NCBI GenBank assembly: GCA_022266195.1 | Contig: WHVY01000003.1 | Location: forward strand, 7,006,001 to 7,070,000 | Source of the DNA: Tetranychus cinnabarinus | Lineage: Eukaryota > Arthropoda > Arachnida > Trombidiformes > Tetranychidae | Direction: 5' to 3' | Length of the DNA stretch: 64,000 bases | Shown: piece after piece, positions 58,501 to 64,000 of the stretch | Layout: every line of letters begins with the position of its first letter | How positions within the stretch are numbered: the first letter of the stretch is position 1 | The notes under the pieces: model-generated | The model's database searches: none | What the model saw: only the letters and a program-made list of their open reading frames with translations | Told to the model about the DNA's origin: nothing | Made by a program: the position numbers and the translations under genes

Positions 58501-61288
58501 ACTTTCTTAAATGTCGTTCATTGGCACCTTCAAATCTGAATCTATGCTCGAAAGCTTTGTTGTTTGGCTTGAGAGTTGGTAATGATTGAAATTCGACGGC
58601 TGTAGCATCCAGACCATCCTCTCCATAACGGAATTGAATAACTTGACCATTAGAGTTACGCACAGTACCATCGTAAGATACCATAATAGATTCCATAGCT
58701 TTGATTAAACGACGTTGAATATAACCAGTTTCAGCAGTTTTTACAGCGGTATCGATAAGACCTTCACGACCTCCCATTGAATGGAAGAAAAATTCACTAG
58801 GAGTTAATCCAGCAAGGTAAGAATTTTCGACGAAACCTCTACTTTCTGGACCATAATCATCTTTAATGAAATGAGGTAATGTTCTTTTCCTGAATCCGAA
58901 CGGTATACGTTTACCTTCGACGTTTTGTTGACCTACACAAGCAATAACTTGCGAAATGTTAATTTTGGATCCTTTGGAACCCGCTACGACCATAGCTTTG
59001 AAATTGTTGTATTCTGATAAAGAACGTTGAGCTGAAGCTCCAGTCTTGTCACGAGCATCGTTAAGGATACGATTGACTCGATTTTCGAAAGTTTGACGTA
59101 AAGTATTACCAGGCGTAGGTTCTAATTCATCATTGTGAGCTTTTTCAATAACTTCTATCACATCTTGTTTAGCTTTTCGGATGGTACCTTGAATATCAGA
59201 ATAAGTTGCAGGATCAGCAAATGTATCTCCAATACCAATAGTGTGACCCTCCAATAAAAGCCAATTATTAACAACTGTTTGAATATGTCCATAGAAGGCT
59301 CCAGCTATTTCATGTCCATGCTCGTTAAAGACAACGTGCATTAAAGATCCAGAAGAAGAACCAACTGTTTTTGAGCACACAATACCAGACAAAAGCTGAC
59401 CTTGTTCAATTAAGACTTTTGTATCTCCAAGAGATATCCAACGGTAAGGACCGTCATCTTCATCATCAGGGTGAGTACTATGGTTACGAATGAGGTTAAC
59501 ATTACCTGGAATTATAAGACTAAACAATTGTTTACCCGTCCATAGAGGTTGTGGTTTGATGATAGCGGGCATAGGCATTTTACCATCCCAGGTAGGCAAG
59601 AAACATAATAAATTCATAAATTGTTCTTCGGTTAAGAAGACATCTCTTTTGGTCATTTTTCTCACAGCAGTTAAAGTATCTTGCACAATACCCATTACTG
59701 GTTTATTTGATTGAGGAGTAACGATCATTCTCGGTACCATAGCAAGTTGTTCAATTTCGGCTTTGGTCTCTAAACTTTGTGGAACATGCATATTCATTTC
59801 ATCACCATCAAAATCAGCATTGTAAGGAGTTGTTACTGATAAATTGAGCCTAAAAGTTGACCAGGGAAGAACACGGATTCTATGACCCATCATAGACATT
59901 TTGTGCAAAGTTGGCTGTCGATTGAAAACAATAATGTCACCATTCCTGATGTGCCTTTCAACTTTGTAACCATATTGCAAATGTAGATCACTAGATTTAG
60001 GGTGAAATCTAAGATCAATTCTTTCACCATTGTCTCTGATGATATACTTGGCTCCTGGGTATTGATTGTTACCCCGTTGAACCAAATCGTACATTGTGTC
60101 TATGTTAAAAGGAGTGACTATTTCTGGGAAAGTCAAATTTTGTGCTATGGACCTAGGAACACCGACTTCATCGATTCTAAGATTGGGATCAGGTGTAATT
60201 ACAGTACGAGCAGAGAAATCAACACGTTTACCCATTAAATTTCCTCTAATGCGACCTTCTTTGGATTTTAATCTTTGCTTGATTGATTTCAATGGCCTAC
60301 CAGATTTTTGCATAGCCCGAGGTATTCCAGGAAGTTCATTGTCAATAAGCGTAGCAACATGGTATTGAAGTAAATTTGTTATATCAGATATGATTGATGC
60401 AGGAGCTCCAGTTTGCTCGTTTCTAAGAAGTTCGTTGTTTGCTTTAACAATATCGGACAACTTGTGTGTAAGATCGTCTTGATTACGAGCAGAGCCAAAC
60501 ATGACTACCGCTGGTCTAACTGGTAATGGTGGCACAGGAAGAACGGTAATGCACATCCAATCAGGTCTAGAGTAATTAGGATCCATACCTAAAATAACAC
60601 ACTCTTCTTCTGATATGTGTTTGAAAATTTCATGAACACGTTCAGCAGTGAGGTTAATTTTCTTTTCTTGACTGTCCTCATTGAGATGTTTCCATTCTGC
60701 AAAAAGTTCCAAGCCAATTCTACGTAAAGTCGGTTGATATCTACCACAACCACCATGTCCAAGCTTTTTTGATTCATTCTCAGCTACTTCAGTATAATCC
60801 ATCTCTTTAGCTTTTAACTCAATATCATCTCCTCCTTCACATATATGCTTACTCTTGCAAAGATCATAAACATGAGCTAAACGCTTTCTAGGATTGCCTC
60901 TGGTCTCATTGACTATCTCCTTGATCTTTGGATGGTTAGGGGAGATCAAAAGTTTAGAACAGTAAAAACAAACGCACCTAAGAACCTTGAGGATCTTGTT
61001 GAGGAAACCGCAATGGAATACAGGTTTAGCCAATTCAATGTGACCAAAATGACCAGGACATTCGGTCATATTTCCAGCACAACTTTGGCATCTAGATTGA
61101 CGATCTACGACACCTTGTCTAGGATCCATTAAACCACCAAGTTTGGGACGTCCATTCTCATATATTTCAGGATATTTAACACCACCTTCTGTAACCGACA
61201 TCCTTTTGATTTCCTCCGGACTGAGTACACCAAATTGTATACGCTTTATCTCCTTTAGAGGAGCTTTTGAGTCCGTTACGATGCTCAT
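55529..61288 (-). CDS. RNA polymerase II largest subunit RPB1
   Basis: Catalytic core subunit of RNA polymerase II in the nucleus. Two minus-strand exons, 61288-56583 and 56507-55529, give 1,894 residues. I start at MSIVTDSKAP (61288), nine codons after an upstream in-frame ATG at 61315, because similarity to other RPB1 proteins starts there. Visible landmarks: clamp zinc site (CQSCAGNMTECPGHFGH), the absolutely conserved metal loop NADFDGDEMN near residue 491, bridge-helix and trigger-loop region near 1,070-1,110 (GEPATQMTLNTFHYAG, LGVPRLKEIIN), and a C-terminal tail of roughly 40 heptads. Heptads are mostly YSPTSPS in the middle and degenerate (YSPGSPK, YTPSSPK, YSPVASPR) near the end, closing with YDPGQDEDAD. 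The only intron (76 bp) falls in the linker just before the heptads. The long coding block is far less AT-rich than its surroundings. Confidence 0.97.
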   Translation of the reverse strand: MSIVTDSKAPLKEIKRIQFGVLSPEEIKRMSVTEGGVKYPEIYENGRPKLGGLMDPRQGVVDRQSRCQSCAGNMTECPGHFGHIELAKPVFHCGFLNKILKVLRCVCFYCSKLLISPNHPKIKEIVNETRGNPRKRLAHVYDLCKSKHICEGGDDIELKAKEMDYTEVAENESKKLGHGGCGRYQPTLRRIGLELFAEWKHLNEDSQEKKINLTAERVHEIFKHISEEECVILGMDPNYSRPDWMCITVLPVPPLPVRPAVVMFGSARNQDDLTHKLSDIVKANNELLRNEQTGAPASIISDITNLLQYHVATLIDNELPGIPRAMQKSGRPLKSIKQRLKSKEGRIRGNLMGKRVDFSARTVITPDPNLRIDEVGVPRSIAQNLTFPEIVTPFNIDTMYDLVQRGNNQYPGAKYIIRDNGERIDLRFHPKSSDLHLQYGYKVERHIRNGDIIVFNRQPTLHKMSMMGHRIRVLPWSTFRLNLSVTTPYNADFDGDEMNMHVPQSLETKAEIEQLAMVPRMIVTPQSNKPVMGIVQDTLTAVRKMTKRDVFLTEEQFMNLLCFLPTWDGKMPMPAIIKPQPLWTGKQLFSLIIPGNVNLIRNHSTHPDDEDDGPYRWISLGDTKVLIEQGQLLSGIVCSKTVGSSSGSLMHVVFNEHGHEIAGAFYGHIQTVVNNWLLLEGHTIGIGDTFADPATYSDIQGTIRKAKQDVIEVIEKAHNDELEPTPGNTLRQTFENRVNRILNDARDKTGASAQRSLSEYNNFKAMVVAGSKGSKINISQVIACVGQQNVEGKRIPFGFRKRTLPHFIKDDYGPESRGFVENSYLAGLTPSEFFFHSMGGREGLIDTAVKTAETGYIQRRLIKAMESIMVSYDGTVRNSNGQVIQFRYGEDGLDATAVEFQSLPTLKPNNKAFEHRFRFEGANERHLRKLFTEDVVSEILGSATSLSELEKEWERLRRDRETLREIFPTGDSKVVLPCNLNRMIWNAQKIFHVNLRGQTDLSPLRVVEGVEDLIKKLIIVPGDDRLSIQANENATILFRALLRSTLCTKKVAEEYRLTTEAFDWLVGEIETRFQQAQVQPGEMVGALAAQSLGEPATQMTLNTFHYAGVSAKNVTLGVPRLKEIINISKKPKTPSLTVFLTGAAARDAEKAKDVLCRLEHTTLRKVTANTAIYYDPDPQNSVIVEDQEFVNVYYEMPDFDTSRISPWLLRIELDRKRMTDKKLTMEQIAEKINAGFGDDLNCIFNDDNAEKLVLRIRIMNSDEKMEDEEQIDKMEDDVFLRCIEASMLSDITLQGIESITKVYMHQPTTDNKKRIILTDTGEYKAIVEWLLETDGTSLMRVLSERDVDPVRTYSNDICEIFQVLGIEAVRKAVEKELNHVISFDGSYVNYRHLALLCDVMTAKGHLMAITRHGINRQDVGALMRCSFEETVDVLIEASSHAEVDYLRGVSENIMVGQLAKMGTGAFSMLLDPEKCKYGIEIPMHPVGMMAGPGMFAAADSPSASMTPWMQGATPGYQTSYGGVGASMTPGGAAFSPSAASEVSGMSPGFSPSWPSPGRVGSPSSPSPYMYVFLYSLMKMDFISMILIISFFLHSPSPGGASSPTYSPSSPAYAPMSPASPGYSPTSPSYSPTSPNYSPTSPKYSPTSPNYSPTSPNYSPTSPSYSPTSPNYSPTSPSYSPTSPSYSPTSPSYSPTSPSYSPTSPSYSPTSPSYSPTSPSYSPTSPSYSPTSPSYSPTSPSYSPTSPSYSPTSPSYSPTSPSYSPTSPSYSPTSPSYAPTSPSYSPTSPSYSPTSPSYSPTSPSYSPTSPAYSPTSPSYSPGSPSYSPGSPKYTPSSPKYSPSSPKYSPTSPSYSPVASPRYSPTSPNYSPSYSPSSLKYSPTSPTYSPTSPKSSQFSPTSPSYSPSSPSYDPGQDEDAD

Positions 61289-62901
61289 CTTGGTGCACAG
61301 AAGTGTTGACACCACACAAATAAATTATATTAAACCCTAATTAGACGCCGGCTTAAATGTAATCAAATAAAATTAAAAATAAAAACCAAAAAATGGCGTC
61401 TCTAAGCTTTCTGAAGATAGACTAACAAGACTCTAACCTCAGTGAGACAAAATTGCAAGCACTGGCGCAAAGCAGCAAGCAGCAAGGGATGGTTTCCATA
61501 TTATAATCTGTAACAAATTTTTACTTAAAACGCGATTTATTAACAAATTATCAAATTAAACTGATGACTATTAAATTATTTATTAGTTTTTTAGGAGAAA
61601 GCCCATCCCTTACGTATTAAAATTTAACCCTTAAATTAAAATCATTAATAGTTCAAATGATATAGAGCTCAAGGTTTTGTAACCAGACTAATACACGTTT
61701 TTTTTCAATGAGATTGGCTATACTTTTCGACTCCAAAATTGCTAAATCAATAGTACAATCTTATCTTTGTTAATTAAAAAGTGGAATAATTGTTCATTAT
61801 TTAAGGCCTACCATAATTTTCAAATAAGTGTCCATATCAGGAGAATGGACGTGAATCTGGACAAATAGAAGCCAATTGCATTTCTATTGGTATCGAGTCA
61901 GTGAAACTAAAGGAAAAAATAATGAACTCGTTTTTCCGTTTATAGTTAAAATGTTAATTTAATTGTAATCTTGGCAAGATTAAGGGCTAAATAACGTTAA
62001 ACCAAAGATTCGAGTATAAACCTTTCTCTTTGCTTCTAGGTTAGTAGTAAGATAATGAAAAAATCATCAAAATCATTATTAAATCATGTTCTTATTCGTA
62101 CACAGTAAATGTATTCAAATAATTTTACATTAATATGCATAGTTCATTGACAAAAGACAATTACATCAGGTTTATTGAATACGTTCATCATACTACAATA
62201 AATGACCCAGAAAAAATGATTAATTATCGATAAATATCGATGAATATTGGCTAACCTTGAGTAAGAATTTCAATTATTAATGAATTCGTTCAAATTTAGC
62301 GGTTAACAGAGTCTTGAAGTAACCGGTTACAGGTAACTGAGGAGAAACTGAAAGCGGTTAAGTAATCTTATCTAAAGAGTAAACCTGTTTGTATGATTTC
62401 CCGAAAAAAAAACATCGTTGAAATATCTTATTGTTTAGCTGAATTATCGATTTTCCGATGATATTTTCCCCTGTCAAAGTGCTTAATTTGAACAAACGAA
62501 TTGTTTGAATATTGTAAGATTTAAGTGAATGTGATTGAATGTTGAAAATTATCGACTACATTAAGAAATGCAATGTTTAAATCTTTCCTGATTATGGGGA
62601 AATTATTGAAATGATATTCATAGATATTCAACTGAAAAGTATCGGAGGAAAACTACTCTGTATGCTGTGTACTATAATTATCGAGTCTAAACAAGTATGA
62701 TGATGTTGTCTTCTTGGTTTTTTATTGTAAAAAATTATTATTACTTTTTTCATTGCTTGCGGTGATTTTTTCTTAATAATATAAATAATCTGAATTCAAC
62801 GTTTATTTTCATCAATTTCATTCAACTCCGATCATCTTCTTTATTTTTTGTGTTGGTGAATCTTGAGGAAGAAATTCTTCATATGAGTTGTTTTTTTGAA
62901 G
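61289..62901. promoter_or_regulatory. divergent intergenic region between RPB1 and the neurobeachin-like gene
   Basis: The two coding regions point away from each other 1.6 kb apart, so both promoters or 5' untranslated exons lie here. Strongly AT-rich, no TATA box in a convincing place, no other gene seen. Confidence 0.5.
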
Positions 62902-64000
62902 ATGGTAGACGGGGACAACAAAGAAATTGAATTGCCACAATCAACATCAACCACAGAAACTCAGCAAGATTTACAACAGACACAAGATCAAGAAGAACTA
63001 GGTACTCAGCAACCAGCAGACACTCGATCGGAGGAAACAAAAGTCACAGTAGGTGACTCAATAGATGTATCATCTGTTTCAACACCAGAATCATCTCCAA
63101 AATCTTCACCCTCATCTACATCCACAGTTACCGCAACAGCAACTGTAACAGAAACAGCAACATCTTCATCACCAATCTCTGGAGATGAAACCAATAATAG
63201 CGATTCAGCTAGATGTAACAGCAGTGACAGTCCTACGATTAAACCTACCCCTACGATTGCCAATGCAACTTCTAACACCAATAGTTCGACCGTGTCCTCT
63301 GCTGTAACAAACGAAGCTAAACCCAATGTTTCTACATCTCAAGCTCCAACCAACAGTATACATTTGAACAACATTAGCTCTAAAAAAAGTGAAATCCCCG
63401 CAGTTAGCCTGAAATCAATCTTGGAAGATTCTAGTATATCAAATGCTGTTAAATTAAATCTACTGTGTTCAAGAATAGGTAAACAATCAAATTCAGTTGA
63501 TACCGGAGATGGCAATAGAGGTACCGATATTAGTAACAATAGTTGCTTGAATGAAAATCTGGCAGTTATTGATGAATCAAGCTATATAACCGATTCCATC
63601 CTTCATCTTCTAACTAGTGATGATATGCAACGTCTCTTGGATGGTGAATGTTTGAGATTATTTTTTCGAGATTATCTCAAACAATTGCCTGTAAAATGCG
63701 TAGCCGAAATATTAAGTGTACTGATTGCAGTTTTGAAAAAAAGCCTTCTTAATTTAGAATCAGCTAAGGAAATATTGATTGATTGTTTGAGGCATTATTG
63801 CAACAGATATTCAACAACAACAACAACAACAAATAGTGATAACAAGGTCTCATTAATGTCATCATCGTCAGTCTCATCGTCCATCAACAGTGGTACAGAT
63901 AATTTAATCAGACACTTTCTTCGTGAAATAATTAACCTTTTAGCAAGTTACAGTTGTGATGTACAAAAGTTGAAATATCTTTTATCCTCGTCCCAGGAGG
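62902..64000 (+). CDS. neurobeachin/rugose-type BEACH protein, 5' coding exon (partial)
   Basis: The frame is open from ATG 62902 through the window end (366 codons, truncated by the edge). The first about 180 residues are a disordered Ser/Thr/Gln-rich leader. From about residue 150 (VSLKSILEDSSISNAVKLNL) the sequence turns ordered. The segment at about 263-285 (PVKCVAEILSVLIAVLKKSL) and that at about 340-366 (INLLASYSCDVQKLKYLLSS) match, in order and spacing, the N-terminal armadillo-like region of neurobeachin and LRBA (AEIWSMFTAILRKSVRNL; LGVLASYSITVKELKLLF). These are very large vesicle-traffic scaffolds that anchor protein kinase A. A Thr run coded by (ACA) repeats and a Ser-rich insert split the matching helices (about 304-330). 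The remaining more than 2,000 residues would lie beyond 64000. Confidence 0.8.
   Translation, partial: MVDGDNKEIELPQSTSTTETQQDLQQTQDQEELGTQQPADTRSEETKVTVGDSIDVSSVSTPESSPKSSPSSTSTVTATATVTETATSSSPISGDETNNSDSARCNSSDSPTIKPTPTIANATSNTNSSTVSSAVTNEAKPNVSTSQAPTNSIHLNNISSKKSEIPAVSLKSILEDSSISNAVKLNLLCSRIGKQSNSVDTGDGNRGTDISNNSCLNENLAVIDESSYITDSILHLLTSDDMQRLLDGECLRLFFRDYLKQLPVKCVAEILSVLIAVLKKSLLNLESAKEILIDCLRHYCNRYSTTTTTTNSDNKVSLMSSSSVSSSINSGTDNLIRHFLREIINLLASYSCDVQKLKYLLSSSQE

Noticed and set aside
63006..63539. Two minus-strand frames of 106 and 66 codons
   Set aside because: Antisense of the Ser/Thr-rich leader of the neurobeachin-type exon; Val/Asp/Glu-rich composition is the mirror of Thr/Ser codons.
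1..64000. tRNA, rRNA or CRISPR-like arrays
   Set aside because: No GTTCRANNC box with cloverleaf arms, no rRNA-like block and no regularly spaced identical repeats were seen; a tRNAscan-SE run would settle the tRNA question.

Overview
The window is a piece of an arthropod nuclear genome. It is AT-rich, and its genes have short introns (about 50-110 bp) with a few kilobase-sized ones, standard GT..AG splice sites and no operons. I infer a mite (Acari, possibly a spider mite) from an arachnid-style RR cuticle protein, the very compact introns and a small tandem family of BTB genes. No species-level marker was checked. Most real genes are split over exons, so I rebuilt each model by eye from splice sites, reading phase and family alignment.

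1-17.3 kb is gene-poor and rich in mobile DNA. It holds a Tc1-type transposon with an unbroken transposase frame and double (IR/DR) terminal repeats, a palindromic MITE, a decayed second transposase with an internal tandem duplication, an unassigned zinc-finger ORF and a stretch with recurring ACCGACC motifs. It also holds a three-exon secreted cystatin and a broken copy of the CWF19L2-like gene whose intact version lies 29 kb away. 17.3-25.9 kb is one six-exon gene for a 789-residue mucin-like type I membrane protein. 27.6-32.3 kb (minus) is a receptor-type guanylate cyclase that has a membrane segment, pseudokinase, coiled coil and cyclase domain but no ligand-binding ectodomain. Its first intron carries a 493-bp foldback element.

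32.7-41.8 kb is dense with ordinary single genes: a SMYD-type SET/MYND protein, a Ly6-like GPI-anchored protein, guanylate kinase, S-formylglutathione hydrolase (esterase D) and an RR cuticle protein.

42.9-54.8 kb is a young duplicated region. The intact CWF19L2-like splicing factor comes first, with a BTB fragment just beyond its stop codon. An array of BTB-BACK genes (two intact) and a divergent paralogue of the 26S proteasome ATPase Rpt2 (one intact, one lacking exon 1, one reduced to two exons and followed by a palindromic element) comes next. The Rpt2 paralogue has lost the aromatic pore-loop residue and the C-terminal HbYX motif while keeping its ATPase motifs. This pairing of a possible ubiquitin-ligase adaptor with an altered proteasome ATPase is the most unusual part of the window.

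55.5-64 kb holds RNA polymerase II subunit RPB1 (minus, one intron just before the heptad-repeat tail). Across a 1.6-kb divergent intergenic region is the 5' coding exon of a neurobeachin/rugose-type gene that runs off the window.
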